Of a stretch of 51,970 bases of DNA, positions 8,671-16,894 are shown piece after piece. The translations under genes were made by a program, and so were the position numbers. The DNA is taken from positions 1-51,970 of the forward strand of contig JAFZWC010000069.1 in the NCBI GenBank assembly GCA_017617475.1. Direction: 5' to 3'. Source of the DNA: Bacteroidales bacterium (GTDB lineage Bacteria; Bacteroidota; Bacteroidia; Bacteroidales; UBA932). Below the pieces are notes generated by a model that was not told the origin of the DNA, did not search any database, and was given only the letters and a program-made list of their open reading frames with translations. Position 1 is the first letter of the stretch. Every line of letters begins with the position of its first letter.

Positions 8671-9510
8671 ATGAAAAGAAAACCTATCATAGGCCTTATC
8701 TACGACTTTGACGGAACCCTGTCTCCGGGCAATATGCAGGAGTTCGGTTTCATCCAGGCCGTTGGGCAGACGCCGGAAGAATTCTGGACCAAGAGCAACA
8801 ACATCGCCATCGGCCAGGATGCATCCGATATTCTGGCCTACATGAAAATGATGTACGATGAGGCCCGCAAAAAAGGCATTAAGCTCACCCGCGAGCGCTT
8901 CAAGTCCTTCGGCGCAGGAATCAAACTGTACGAGGGCGTGCGGGAATGGTTCGCCAACGTGAACGAGTATGGCCGCAGACACGGGGTTATCGTGGAGCAT
9001 TACATCAACTCTTCCGGTCTCACGGAAATCATTGAAGGATCGCCCATTGCCCAGGAATTCAAGCATGTGTTCGCCGGAAGCTACATTTATGACAAGAACG
9101 GTGAGGCCGAATGGCCCGGCATAGCGGTGGACTATACCGCCAAGACCCAGTACCTCTTCAAAATCCAGAAGGGAATCTTCTCATCGCGCGATGCCCACAA
9201 GGTGAACGAGTCCCTGTCTGACGAAGACAAGCGCCTGCCTTTCACCAACATGATTTACTTCGGAGACGGAGAAACGGACATCCCTTCCATGAAACTGGTC
9301 ACCATGTTCGGGGGCAATGCCATAGCCGTCTTCGACCCCAACCGCCCCGGCAAGAAGGAAGTGGCCCAGAAACTGTTCCGCCAGGGCCGCGTGAGCTTCA
9401 TAACCCCGGCTAACTACACAAAGGACAGCCGCACCTTCCGCCTGGTCTGCGCCATCATAGACAAGATCAAGGCCGATTATGAACTGCATCAATTCTCCAG
9501 ATACAAATAA
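8671..9510 (+). CDS. HAD-superfamily hydrolase
   Basis: A 279-residue cytoplasmic haloacid dehalogenase-type phosphohydrolase. Motif I is 'YDFDGTL' with nucleophile Asp12 and general acid Asp14; motif IV is 'FGDGETDIPSM' with Asp199 and Asp203. The long insert between motif I and the rest (residues about 18-110) forms the cap that sets specificity. The substrate cannot be inferred. It begins 7 nt after a -7 promoter box. A short interspersed hairpin repeat lies just after the stop, before aguB, and the two genes may be co-transcribed. Confidence 0.85.
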   Translation: MKRKPIIGLIYDFDGTLSPGNMQEFGFIQAVGQTPEEFWTKSNNIAIGQDASDILAYMKMMYDEARKKGIKLTRERFKSFGAGIKLYEGVREWFANVNEYGRRHGVIVEHYINSSGLTEIIEGSPIAQEFKHVFAGSYIYDKNGEAEWPGIAVDYTAKTQYLFKIQKGIFSSRDAHKVNESLSDEDKRLPFTNMIYFGDGETDIPSMKLVTMFGGNAIAVFDPNRPGKKEVAQKLFRQGRVSFITPANYTKDSRTFRLVCAIIDKIKADYELHQFSRYK

Positions 9511-9516
9511 CCCATT

Positions 9517-9543
9517 TGTCATTCTGAGCGTAGCGAAGAATCT
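9517..9543 (+). repeat. Short interspersed palindromic repeat (REP-like), copy 1
   Basis: A 27-bp copy of the family TGTCATTCTGAG...AGAATCT with core GCGTAGC. It sits between the HAD gene (7 nt after the stop) and aguB (10 nt before the start). ATTCT pairs with AGAAT, and inside it GC pairs with GC around the loop GTA. Confidence 0.8.
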
Positions 9544-9552
9544 CCAAATTAT

Positions 9553-10437
9553 ATGAGAAGAATCAAAATTGGCATGGTGCAGCAGCATTGCACCGCCGAT
9601 ATTCCCGGAAATATCGCCCGCCTGCAGGGCTATGTGCGTGAAGCTGCCGCCCAGGGGGCCCAGCTGGTCGTTCTGCAGGAACTGCATAACAGCCTGTATT
9701 TCTGCCAGGAAGAGAATGCCAAACTCTGCGACCTGGCCGAGCCCATCCCCGGCCCCTCCACCGAGAGTTTCGGCGCCCTGGCCAAGGAGCTGGGCGTGGT
9801 CATTGTACTCTCGCTGTTCGAGCGCCGCACCGCCGGCATCTACCATAACACCGCCGTGGTTATTGAGGCCGATGGCCGCATAGCCGGGAAGTATCGCAAG
9901 ATGCACATTCCGGACGATCCGCTGTTTTACGAGAAGTTTTATTTCACCCCCGGAGACATGGGTTTCCAGCCCATCAAAACATCCCTGGGCACCCTTGGCG
10001 TGCTGGTTTGCTGGGATCAGTGGTATCCCGAAGCCGCCCGCGCCATGGCCCTGGCCGGGGCCGAGATGCTCATCTATCCCACCGCTATAGGAGGCGTTCC
10101 CACGGATCCGGCCTGGGAGCAGGAACAGCAGCGCCAGGCCTGGCAGCTGGTCCAGCGCGGCCACGCCGTGGCCAACGGCCTGCCGGTAATCACTGTGAAC
10201 CGCACTGGAGTGGAGCCGGATCCCACGGGCCATTCCACCGGCATCGATTTCTGGGGCCATTCCTTCGCCACCGGCGCGCAGGGTGAGTTCCTCACCGAGT
10301 TCGAAAAGTCTGAAGAAGGCGTCCACGTAGTGGAAATCGACCTGGAACAGTGCGAATACGTCCGCCGCGGCTGGCCCTTCCTTCGTGACCGCCGCATAGA
10401 CGCCTACGATGTTCTCCTGAAACGCTACGGCGACTAA
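9553..10437 (+). CDS. aguB: N-carbamoylputrescine amidase
   Basis: A 294-residue nitrilase-superfamily amidohydrolase that converts N-carbamoylputrescine to putrescine, CO2 and ammonia, the last step of the agmatine route to polyamines. The catalytic triad is visible: Glu43 (LQELHNSLYF), Lys116 (YRKMHIPDDPLFYEKFYF) and Cys153 (VLVCWDQWYPEAAR). The 'HIPDDPLFYEKFYFTPGD' segment is typical of the AguB branch rather than of general nitrilases. The assignment is supported by the convergent agmatine deiminase gene aguA, the preceding enzyme of the pathway, 346 bp away. The two are separated only by the GIY-YIG repeat unit, whose left repeat starts 1 nt after this stop codon. Confidence 0.93.
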   Translation: MRRIKIGMVQQHCTADIPGNIARLQGYVREAAAQGAQLVVLQELHNSLYFCQEENAKLCDLAEPIPGPSTESFGALAKELGVVIVLSLFERRTAGIYHNTAVVIEADGRIAGKYRKMHIPDDPLFYEKFYFTPGDMGFQPIKTSLGTLGVLVCWDQWYPEAARAMALAGAEMLIYPTAIGGVPTDPAWEQEQQRQAWQLVQRGHAVANGLPVITVNRTGVEPDPTGHSTGIDFWGHSFATGAQGEFLTEFEKSEEGVHVVEIDLEQCEYVRRGWPFLRDRRIDAYDVLLKRYGD

Positions 10438-10438
10438 T

Positions 10439-10474
10439 TGTCATACCGAGGCCGAAGGCCGAGTGTATCTTATT
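10439..10474 (+). repeat. Left inverted repeat of the GIY-YIG unit (REP-like copy 2)
   Basis: TGTCATACCGAG, then GCCGAAGGC, then CGAGTGTATCTTATT. ATAC pairs with GTAT and GGCC with GGCC around GAA. Compared with other copies the outer stem has changed on both sides (ATTCT/AGAAT elsewhere), which is compensatory change. Confidence 0.8.
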
Positions 10475-10780
10475 ATGTACAACTCTTATTACGTGTATAT
10501 TGTTTCCAATATTATTGGTTCAGTGTACTATACTGGTGTGACCAATAATCTGGAAAGAAGAATTCAAGAGCATAAGAGTGGACTATTTCCCGGTTTTACA
10601 AAAAAGTATAATTGTAATAAACTCTTATACTATGAAGTATTCTCGGATATAGAACAAGCTATTGAAAGAGAAAAGAAGGTAAAGAAACTTTCCAGAGTAA
10701 ATAAAGATATACTTATCAATAAGATAAATCCAGAGAGAATTGATTTATTCAATAAGATACACTCGCTTCGCTCGGTATGA
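10475..10780 (+). CDS. Small GIY-YIG (URI-type) endonuclease
   Basis: A 101-residue protein of the single-domain UvrC/YhbQ-like GIY-YIG family (COG2827 type). The motif pair is seen as YVYI (6-9) and YYTG (18-21). The catalytic Arg is R28 or R29, His33 follows in 'ERRIQEHKSG', and the metal-binding Glu is in 'DIEQAIEREKKVKK' (E64 or E66). The gene is much more AT-rich than its neighbours. The ATG at 10475 is preferred over an in-frame GTG at 10463, which lies inside the repeat. The last codons (KIHSLRSV and stop) are encoded by the right inverted repeat, so gene and repeat evolve as one unit. A role in moving or maintaining the repeat is inferred from position only; homing endonuclease or repair roles are alternatives. 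Confidence 0.85.
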   Translation: MYNSYYVYIVSNIIGSVYYTGVTNNLERRIQEHKSGLFPGFTKKYNCNKLLYYEVFSDIEQAIEREKKVKKLSRVNKDILINKINPERIDLFNKIHSLRSV

Positions 10781-10782
10781 CA
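10751..10782 (-). repeat. Right inverted repeat of the GIY-YIG unit (REP-like copy 3)
   Basis: An inverted copy of the left repeat with core CGAAG in place of GCCGAAGGC. It supplies the stop codon (10778-10780) of the nuclease gene and ends 1 nt before the aguA stop codon. Confidence 0.8.
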
Positions 10783-10783
10783 G

Positions 10784-11806
10784 TTACCACCCATTAGGGT
10801 AATTCATGGTTATGCAATGGAGGCCGCCGTGGCCGGAGAGGAGGGCACGGCAGTCAATGACTTCAACCTTACGGTCCGGGAAGACGGCTTGGAGCTGTTC
10901 CCGGGCTTTTTCGTCTTTGGGGCTGCTGGCTCCTGGAATGAGGACGGCACCGTTGAGAATCAAGAAATTGGCGTAGGATGCCGGGAGACGGTAGTCGTCC
11001 AGGTACATGGCATCCGGGAGGGGTAGGGGAACCAGTTTGTAAGGTTGGCCATCCCGGGTGCGGAAGGTCTTGAGCTGGTCCTCCATGGCTTTGAGCGGCG
11101 CGTAGTTGTCATCGGCCGGGTCTTCGCAACGGGTATAGGCAATGGTATCCTGGCTGCAGAAACGGGCCAGGATGTCCACGTGGCTGTCCGTGTCGTCTCC
11201 CACTATTCCTCCGTGGTCCAGCCAAAGGATGCGCTCCAGGCCGAAGGCCGATTTCAGGTGTTCTTCAATCTCTTCCTGGGCCAAATAATCGTTGCGGTTG
11301 AGGGAGCAGAGGCACTCGGAGGTGGCCATCAGGGTACCGGCGCCGTCGCAGTCTATGCTGCCGCCTTCCAGGACGAAGGGACGCATGTCCAGGTATTGGA
11401 CGTCATCGGCAAATACGCCTTCCTGATAGATGTTGCGGGTAATCTGGTTGTCCAGGTCGGCCCCGAACTTGAGGCCCCAGCCGTTAAAAACGAAGTCTTC
11501 GATGCATTTTTCTCCTTTGTCGCCCCAAACGGAGATGGCACCGTGGTCGCGGGCCCAGGTGTCGTTGAGGGGAGAGACGACAAAGCGGATGGGCAGCCCT
11601 TCCGGGGAGAAGTGACGGGCGGCCATGTCGGCCTTGCACTCCTGGATGTCCCGGCACACGATGAGCAGCGGCTCATAGCGCGTAATGGCTTTGGCCACTT
11701 CTACATAGCAGTCCAGTACTTTGGGCAGTTCGTACCAGGCAGTTTCTTCATGCGGCCAGGTCAGCTGCACGAAAGCCTGGGGTTCCCATTCGGCAGGAAG
11801 TCTCAT
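10784..11806 (-). CDS. aguA: Agmatine deiminase
   Basis: A 340-residue enzyme of the guanidino-group-modifying (peptidylarginine deiminase-like) fold. It hydrolyses agmatine to N-carbamoylputrescine and ammonia. Family marks: 'WEPQAFVQLTWPHEETAW' at the N-terminus, 'NDTWARDHGAI', 'FVLEGGSIDCDGAGTLMATS', 'DDTDSHVDILARF' and the C-terminal 'GHGGLHCITMNYP' with nucleophile Cys331. It is convergent with aguB, which performs the next step, so the two together make putrescine from agmatine; no arginine decarboxylase gene is in view. Its own upstream -7 box is at 11829-11836. Confidence 0.95.
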   Translation of the reverse strand: MRLPAEWEPQAFVQLTWPHEETAWYELPKVLDCYVEVAKAITRYEPLLIVCRDIQECKADMAARHFSPEGLPIRFVVSPLNDTWARDHGAISVWGDKGEKCIEDFVFNGWGLKFGADLDNQITRNIYQEGVFADDVQYLDMRPFVLEGGSIDCDGAGTLMATSECLCSLNRNDYLAQEEIEEHLKSAFGLERILWLDHGGIVGDDTDSHVDILARFCSQDTIAYTRCEDPADDNYAPLKAMEDQLKTFRTRDGQPYKLVPLPLPDAMYLDDYRLPASYANFLILNGAVLIPGASSPKDEKAREQLQAVFPDRKVEVIDCRALLSGHGGLHCITMNYPNGW

Positions 11807-11828
11807 GTCGTCAAATCTTTATCTAGCA

Positions 11829-11836
11829 CAAAGATA
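11829..11836 (-). promoter_or_regulatory. -7 promoter box of aguA
   Basis: The minus strand reads TATCTTTG (TAnnTTTG), ending 22 nt before the aguA start. It is back to back with the acyl-CoA synthetase promoter. Confidence 0.5.
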
Positions 11837-11857
11837 CGGAATTTCCCAAAAAATTGC

Positions 11858-11865
11858 TATATTTG
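11858..11865 (+). promoter_or_regulatory. -7 promoter box of the acyl-CoA synthetase gene
   Basis: TATATTTG matches TAnnTTTG and ends 27 nt before the start codon at 11893. Confidence 0.5.
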
Positions 11866-11892
11866 TATGTTTATACAAAACCTAATACCTGT

Positions 11893-13542
11893 ATGGAAAA
11901 AGTGTATCCTCACTATCTTCAGCGTTTACAGGACGCTACCCGCAAGTTCTGGGACAAGCCTGCTCTGAATACCATCGGAGGTGATTCTTTCACCTACGCC
12001 CAAATGGCAACGGATATCGCCCGTTTCCACATTGTCTTTGAAAAAGCCGGCTTCAAGAAAGGTGACAAGATTGCCCTTTGCGCCAACAACGGTGCCAAAT
12101 GGGGCTTCGCCTACCTGGCCGTCAATACATATGAAACCGTGATTGTCCCCATCCTGGCCGATTTTACCCCGGACAGCGTGATGGGTCTGGTCAATCACTC
12201 CGAGAGCATCGCCCTCTTTACCAACGCCGCCCGCTGGGCCAAGATGGACCCGGAGAAGATGCCCGCCCTCAAGGTGGTCTTCGACGTGGACAACTGGAAA
12301 GTCCTCTTCTGCCGCGAAGCCAAGATTCAGGAGGCCGTTGATAACCTGGACACCCTCTTTGCAGAGAAGTATCCCAAGGGCTTCGGCCCCGACGATGTGG
12401 TATTCCCCACCGACAACTGGGACGACCTCTCCACCATCAACTATACTTCCGGTTCCACCGGAGACCCTAAGGGTGTGATGCTCACTTACCGCAACTTCTC
12501 CGCCAACGTGGACTTCAGCCAGCGCAATGTGCCGGCCGGCGACAAGATGGTCTCCATGCTGCCCATGGCCCACATGTACGGTCTGGTGATTGAGTTCCTG
12601 TATCCGCTGTGCAACGGTACGTCCATCTACTGGATGGGCAAGGCTCCCACCCCGGCTACGCTCCTCAAGGCTTTCGCCGACGTAAAGCCCTATCTCCTCA
12701 TCACCGTTCCGCTGGTAATGGAGAAGATCTACAAGAGCAAGGTGAAGCCTACCCTGGAGAAACCCGCCATCAAGTTCCTCACCAAGATTCCCGGTCTCAA
12801 CAACGTTATTTACAAGAAGGTAAAGGACGGTCTGGTACAGGCCTTCGGCGGCAATGTGCAGGAATTCATCATGGGTGGCGCCGCCCTGAACCCCGAAGTG
12901 GAGCGCCTCTTCAAGAAGATTAATTTCCCCTACTTGGTGGGTTACGGTATGACGGAAGCCTGCCCTCTTCTGGCCTATGAGCACTGGACCAAGTATGTGC
13001 CCGGCTCCTGCGGCAAGGCTGTTGATGTGGCCGAGGTCCGCATCGATTCCGACGATCCCCAGCATGTAGTGGGTGAAATCCAGGCCCGCGGTGAAAACAT
13101 CACCATCGGCTATTTCAAGAATGAAGAGGCTACGGCCAACGCCTTCACCGAGGACGGCTGGCTCCGTACCGGTGACCTGGGTATCATGGATGCCGAAGGC
13201 AACATCTTCATCCGTGGCCGTTCCAAGAATATGATTCTGGGTCCTTCCGGCCAGAACATTTATCCGGAAGAGCTGGAAGCCGTGGTGAACAACCAGGACT
13301 TCGTGATGGAATCCGTGGTGGTAGACCGTGGCGGAAAGCTCGTCGCCCTGGTATTCCTGGATGAGCAGGCCATCGCCAAGGCCCTCCTGGATCCCGAGGC
13401 CAAGGCCGAAATTCCCGAAAACATCCGCCTGGGTGCCAACCGCCAGCTGCCCAACTACAGCCAGATTGCCAAGGTGGAATTGATGGACAAGCCTTTCGAA
13501 AAGACCCCGAAGATGTCCATCCGCCGCTTCCTGTATAAATAA
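11893..13542 (+). CDS. AMP-binding long-chain acyl-CoA synthetase (FadD-like)
   Basis: A 549-residue member of the adenylate-forming (ANL) superfamily, which activates fatty acids to acyl-AMP and then acyl-CoA. The P-loop-like motif is 'YTSGSTGDPKGVMLTYRNF' at about residues 186-204. Further marks are 'GYGMTEACPLL', 'DGWLRTGDLGIMD', 'GRSKNMILGPSGQNIYPEE' and the C-terminal lysine region 'KTPKMSIRRFLYK' (the catalytic Lys is probably one of these). The ATG at 11893 is chosen over one at 11854 because homology starts with 'MEKVYPHYLQRL' and a -7 box lies between the two. The exact chain length accepted is not readable. It is a single-gene unit ending at a strong terminator and convergent with lysA. 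Confidence 0.9.
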   Translation: MEKVYPHYLQRLQDATRKFWDKPALNTIGGDSFTYAQMATDIARFHIVFEKAGFKKGDKIALCANNGAKWGFAYLAVNTYETVIVPILADFTPDSVMGLVNHSESIALFTNAARWAKMDPEKMPALKVVFDVDNWKVLFCREAKIQEAVDNLDTLFAEKYPKGFGPDDVVFPTDNWDDLSTINYTSGSTGDPKGVMLTYRNFSANVDFSQRNVPAGDKMVSMLPMAHMYGLVIEFLYPLCNGTSIYWMGKAPTPATLLKAFADVKPYLLITVPLVMEKIYKSKVKPTLEKPAIKFLTKIPGLNNVIYKKVKDGLVQAFGGNVQEFIMGGAALNPEVERLFKKINFPYLVGYGMTEACPLLAYEHWTKYVPGSCGKAVDVAEVRIDSDDPQHVVGEIQARGENITIGYFKNEEATANAFTEDGWLRTGDLGIMDAEGNIFIRGRSKNMILGPSGQNIYPEELEAVVNNQDFVMESVVVDRGGKLVALVFLDEQAIAKALLDPEAKAEIPENIRLGANRQLPNYSQIAKVELMDKPFEKTPKMSIRRFLYK

Positions 13543-13583
13543 TCAACGTGGTGGTAACCAGTTAATTATCAGAACATTAAATG

Positions 13584-13620
13584 ATATCCCCCTCCCTTTG
13601 ACAGGAGGGGGATATTTATT
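13584..13620. terminator. Hairpin terminator between convergent acyl-CoA synthetase and lysA genes
   Basis: A perfect 12-bp stem, ATATCCCCCTCC (13584-13595) with GGAGGGGGATAT (13604-13615) and an 8-nt loop. It is followed by TTATTT on the plus strand. The minus-strand side is AT-rich and it may act both ways. Confidence 0.8.
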
Positions 13621-13656
13621 TAAAACGATGTAAATCAAAAAGTTACGCCCACGGAC

Positions 13657-14811
13657 TTATTCCTCAGAGAACACGGAAGGTGCCAGGGGCCGGCAGTTGT
13701 ACTGTGAAGCCATGGACTCTCCGTAGGCACCGGCGCTGCGGATGGCAACAAGGTCACCACGATGGCACTTGTTAAGCATCACCTGGGTTCCGAACACGTC
13801 TGAACTCTCGCACACGGGGCCCACCACATCATACGGCTCCAGGTCTTCGTTGGAAGACAGGTTCTCGATGCGGTGCTGGGCGTGGTAAAGGGCGGGCCGA
13901 AGCAGGTCGTTCATGCCCGCGTCCAGGATGGCGAATTCACGCTCCAGGCCCTCTTTCACGTAAAGCACGCGGGAAATGAGGGAGCCACAAGGGGCCACGA
14001 TGCTGCGGCCCAGCTCAAAGTGGATGGGCAGGTTGGTGTTGAGCTCGTCGCTGTAGGTTTGGAAGTAACCTGCGAAATCGGCCATCAGGTAACGGTTGGG
14101 ATGGTTGTACTCAATGCCCAGGCCGCCGCCCACATTGATGTCCTTGATCTCGATTCCGTGTGCCTGCAGGCCGTGAACAATCTGGTTGTTGCGGTGGCAG
14201 AGGTTCTTGAAATCGTCCAGGTCAAGGATCTGGGAACCAATGTGATAATGCAGGCCGATGAACTCGATGGACGGCAGGGCCATCGCCTCGCGAATCACAT
14301 CTTCCAGCACGGAATAGTGGATGCCGAACTTGTTTTCCGCCAGGCCGGTGGTGATGTTCTTGTGGGTATGGGCCGCCACGTCGGGGTTCACGCGAAGGCT
14401 CACGGGAGCCACCTTGCCTTTCTGGGCAGCCAGGTCGGCCAGTACATGGAGTTCGGCTACGGATTCCACATTGAAGCGGCCGATGCCGGCATCCAGGCCC
14501 AGGTTAATCTCCCAGTCGGCCTTTCCTACGCCGGCGTAGAAGATGGTCTTGGGGTTGAAACCTGCATCCAGGGCGGCCTGAACCTCGCCGCCGCTCACGC
14601 AGTCCGCTCCGAAGCCGAAGCGGGCGATGTGCTTCAGGATAACAGGGTTGTGGTTGGCCTTGATGGCATAGTGAACCTGTGCCGCGGGCCAGTCCAGCAC
14701 TTTTAACTGATACACGATCTCCTCCAGCGTGCGCAGGAGAAGATCGGTGTCGTAATAGTAGAAGGGGGTTCGGAGCTGAGCGAAACGCTCAAGCGGGAAA
14801 GTACCTTTCAT
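13657..14811 (-). CDS. lysA: Diaminopimelate decarboxylase
   Basis: A 384-residue PLP enzyme of the alanine racemase/ornithine decarboxylase fold type III. It makes L-lysine from meso-diaminopimelate in the cytoplasm. The PLP lysine is Lys51 in 'HYAIKANHN'. Other marks are 'SGGEVQAALDAGF', the phosphate-binding 'INVGGGLGIEY', 'ELGRSIVAPCG' and the active-site 'GPVCESSDVFG', whose Cys comes from the partner subunit in the dimer. It is 16 bp downstream of htpG on the same strand, so read-through from the htpG promoter is possible; no separate promoter is obvious in the gap. Confidence 0.95.
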   Translation of the reverse strand: MKGTFPLERFAQLRTPFYYYDTDLLLRTLEEIVYQLKVLDWPAAQVHYAIKANHNPVILKHIARFGFGADCVSGGEVQAALDAGFNPKTIFYAGVGKADWEINLGLDAGIGRFNVESVAELHVLADLAAQKGKVAPVSLRVNPDVAAHTHKNITTGLAENKFGIHYSVLEDVIREAMALPSIEFIGLHYHIGSQILDLDDFKNLCHRNNQIVHGLQAHGIEIKDINVGGGLGIEYNHPNRYLMADFAGYFQTYSDELNTNLPIHFELGRSIVAPCGSLISRVLYVKEGLEREFAILDAGMNDLLRPALYHAQHRIENLSSNEDLEPYDVVGPVCESSDVFGTQVMLNKCHRGDLVAIRSAGAYGESMASQYNCRPLAPSVFSEE

Positions 14812-14827
14812 ATATGTTCGTTTTACA

Positions 14828-16828
14828 TTATTTCAAATAGGCGTCGGAGACCACTTTCTGGCTGCGGGCAATGAAATCGCTCAAGGCCTTGCCCTTGAGC
14901 ATACCATTGCCCAGCAGGGCCAGATCCACAATCTGGTGGAGAATCTCGTTACCGGCGGCGAAGGCCTCCACGTCGGCCCTGTGGGCCTTGCGCACGGCCT
15001 CACGGGCTTCGCGGGCCTTGGTCTTCTCCTCCTCGGAGGCGTCGGACGGGGCTTCGGCAGGAAGCTCGCCCTGCGGCTTCACATCGGCCTGCTTGGCATC
15101 CCAGATCTTGGCCACCAGAGGGTTCTCCATATTGACGGTGATGTTATAGCTTTCCGGCATGGAGCCGTAGAAGTTCATGCCTCCGCCCAGGGCGCTCATT
15201 TCGCGGTAACGGCGCATGAATTCGTTCTGGGTGATGAGGATGGGGGCGGCGTCGGCACCCAGGTTCTCCCCGTTGACGAAGTAGTCGTTACCGGCGGGCA
15301 TCACGGCCTTGAAGAGGTTCTCCAGGTCGTAACGCTCGTCCTCCTTCATCTCCAGCTTTACCTTGTCTTCCTTGGGGATGAGGTTCTCCACGGCGTCGGA
15401 GTCCACGCGGGCGAAGCGGGTGTCCTTGAGTTTCTGCTCCAGCAGGTTCACGTAGTGGGAATCCAGTTCGCAGTCCATCAGCAGCACGTCGTAGCCCTTG
15501 TCCTTGGCCGCCTGGATGTAGGAATACTGGTCTTCCAGCTTGGTGGCGTACAGATAGACCTTCTTCTTGTCCTTGTCGGTCTGGTTGTCCTTGACGGCAT
15601 TTTCGTACTCCTCAAAGCTGAAGTACTTGCCGTCGGTGTTCTTGAAGAGGGCGAACTTGAGGGCCCGCTCGCAGAACTTTTCATCGGACAGCATACCGTA
15701 TTCGATGAAGAGCTTGAGGTTGTCCCACTTGGCTTCCAGCTGGGCGCGTTCGTCCTTGAAGATGCCTTCCAGGCGGTCGGCCACTTTCTTGGTGATGTAA
15801 GTGGAGATTTTCTTGACCGCGGCGTCGCTCTGCAGGTAGCTGCGGCTCACGTTCAGCGGGATGTCCGGGGAGTCGATGACGCCATGGAGCAGGGTCATGA
15901 AGTCCGGGACGATGTTGTCCACGTGGTCCGTCACGAACATCTGGTTGCAGTACAGGGAAATCTTGTTGCGCTCTACGGCCACACGGTCCTTAAGCTTGGG
16001 GAAGTAGAGGATACCGGTGAGGTTGAAGGGGTAGTCCACATTCAGGTGAATGTAGAACAGGGGCTCCTCGTTCATGGGATAGAGCGTGCGGTAGAAGTTC
16101 ATGTAATCTTCTTCCTTGAGCTCGGACGGGGCCTTGGTCCACAGAGGCTCCACGGAATTGATAATCTTGTCTTTATCCGTGTCCACGTACTTGCCGTCCT
16201 TCCACTCCTGCTCCTTGCCGAAGGCGATGGGAACGGGCATGAACTTGCAGTATTTCTGCAGCAGGGCATCGATGCGGGCCTTCTCGGCGTATTCCTTGGA
16301 ATCGTCGTCCAGGTACAGCGTAATCACCGTTCCCCTGTCGGCCTTTTCAATCTCTTCCATTTCGTAGGCCGGGGAACCGTCGCAGGTCCATTTGACCGCC
16401 TTGGCACCCTCTTTCCAGGAAAGGGTTTCAATGGTCACCTTCTTGGACACCATGAAAGCGCTGTAGAAGCCCAGGCCGAAGTGGCCGATGATGTTGCCGA
16501 TCTGGTCCTTGTACTTTTCCAGGAATTCGCCGGCGCTGGAGAAAGCAATCTGGTTGATGTATTTGTCAACCTCTTCCTCCGTCATGCCTATACCGTTATC
16601 GATGATCTTGAGGGTTTTCTTCTTGTCGTCCAGTTCGATGCTCACCTTGAGGTCGCCCAGTTCTTCCTTGCAGTCGCCGGAAGCGGCCAGGGCCTTCATC
16701 TTCTGCGTGGCATCCACGGCATTGGCCACCAGTTCCCGCAGGAAAATCTCGTGGTCGCTGTACAAAAACTGCTTGATGACCGGGAATATGTTCTCGGTGG
16801 TTACACCAATTTGACCTTTGTTTGCCAT
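14828..16828 (-). CDS. htpG: HtpG, Hsp90-family chaperone
   Basis: A 666-residue ATP-dependent cytoplasmic chaperone. The N-terminal GHKL ATPase domain shows 'ELVANAVDATQK' (N-box), 'DNGIGMTEEEVDKYI' (G1) and 'IGHFGLGFYSAFMVS' (G2). The middle domain has 'YFPKLKDRVAVERNKISLYC' and 'NVSRSYLQSD', and the C-terminal domain carries dimerisation helices. Length is normal. Upstream, a CTGNCA-N3-TGNCAG element and a TTTG -7-like box (16895-16934) form the likely promoter, with the same geometry as at grpE. A REP-like hairpin (16856-16882) lies in the predicted 5' leader. lysA follows closely. Confidence 0.97.
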   Translation of the reverse strand: MANKGQIGVTTENIFPVIKQFLYSDHEIFLRELVANAVDATQKMKALAASGDCKEELGDLKVSIELDDKKKTLKIIDNGIGMTEEEVDKYINQIAFSSAGEFLEKYKDQIGNIIGHFGLGFYSAFMVSKKVTIETLSWKEGAKAVKWTCDGSPAYEMEEIEKADRGTVITLYLDDDSKEYAEKARIDALLQKYCKFMPVPIAFGKEQEWKDGKYVDTDKDKIINSVEPLWTKAPSELKEEDYMNFYRTLYPMNEEPLFYIHLNVDYPFNLTGILYFPKLKDRVAVERNKISLYCNQMFVTDHVDNIVPDFMTLLHGVIDSPDIPLNVSRSYLQSDAAVKKISTYITKKVADRLEGIFKDERAQLEAKWDNLKLFIEYGMLSDEKFCERALKFALFKNTDGKYFSFEEYENAVKDNQTDKDKKKVYLYATKLEDQYSYIQAAKDKGYDVLLMDCELDSHYVNLLEQKLKDTRFARVDSDAVENLIPKEDKVKLEMKEDERYDLENLFKAVMPAGNDYFVNGENLGADAAPILITQNEFMRRYREMSALGGGMNFYGSMPESYNITVNMENPLVAKIWDAKQADVKPQGELPAEAPSDASEEEKTKAREAREAVRKAHRADVEAFAAGNEILHQIVDLALLGNGMLKGKALSDFIARSQKVVSDAYLK

Positions 16829-16855
16829 ATAAATACTCTTTTACATTTCTACAAC

Positions 16856-16882
16856 AGATTCTTCGCTTCGCTCAGAATGACA
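16856..16882 (-). repeat. REP-like palindromic repeat, copy 4, in the htpG leader
   Basis: The minus strand reads TGTCATTCTGAG, then CGAAG, then CGAAGAATCT. Over these 27 bp it is identical to the copy inside hutI. It ends 28 nt before the htpG start, between the inferred promoter and the ribosome-binding region. Confidence 0.85.
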
Positions 16883-16894
16883 GAACAGGGAAGT

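Larger units (their letters stand above)
10439..10782 (+). mobile_element. Candidate mobile unit: GIY-YIG nuclease gene between inverted REP-like repeats
   Basis: A 344-bp AT-rich unit fills the gap between the stop codons of aguB and aguA, with one base left on each side. Its ends are inverted copies of the window's interspersed repeat: left 10439-10474 and right 10751-10782. Both read TGTCATACCGAG, core, CGAGTGTATCTTATT from the outside in. The left core is GCCGAAGGC and the right core CGAAG. The nuclease start codon abuts the left repeat and its stop codon lies inside the right one. The layout recalls REP elements with their RAYT transposases, but with a different nuclease family. No target-site duplication is obvious. 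Confidence 0.65.

Noticed and set aside
10463..10474. GTG start for the GIY-YIG gene inside the left repeat
   Set aside because: The ATG at 10475 gives the natural N-terminus just before the first motif; the GTG only adds four repeat-derived residues.
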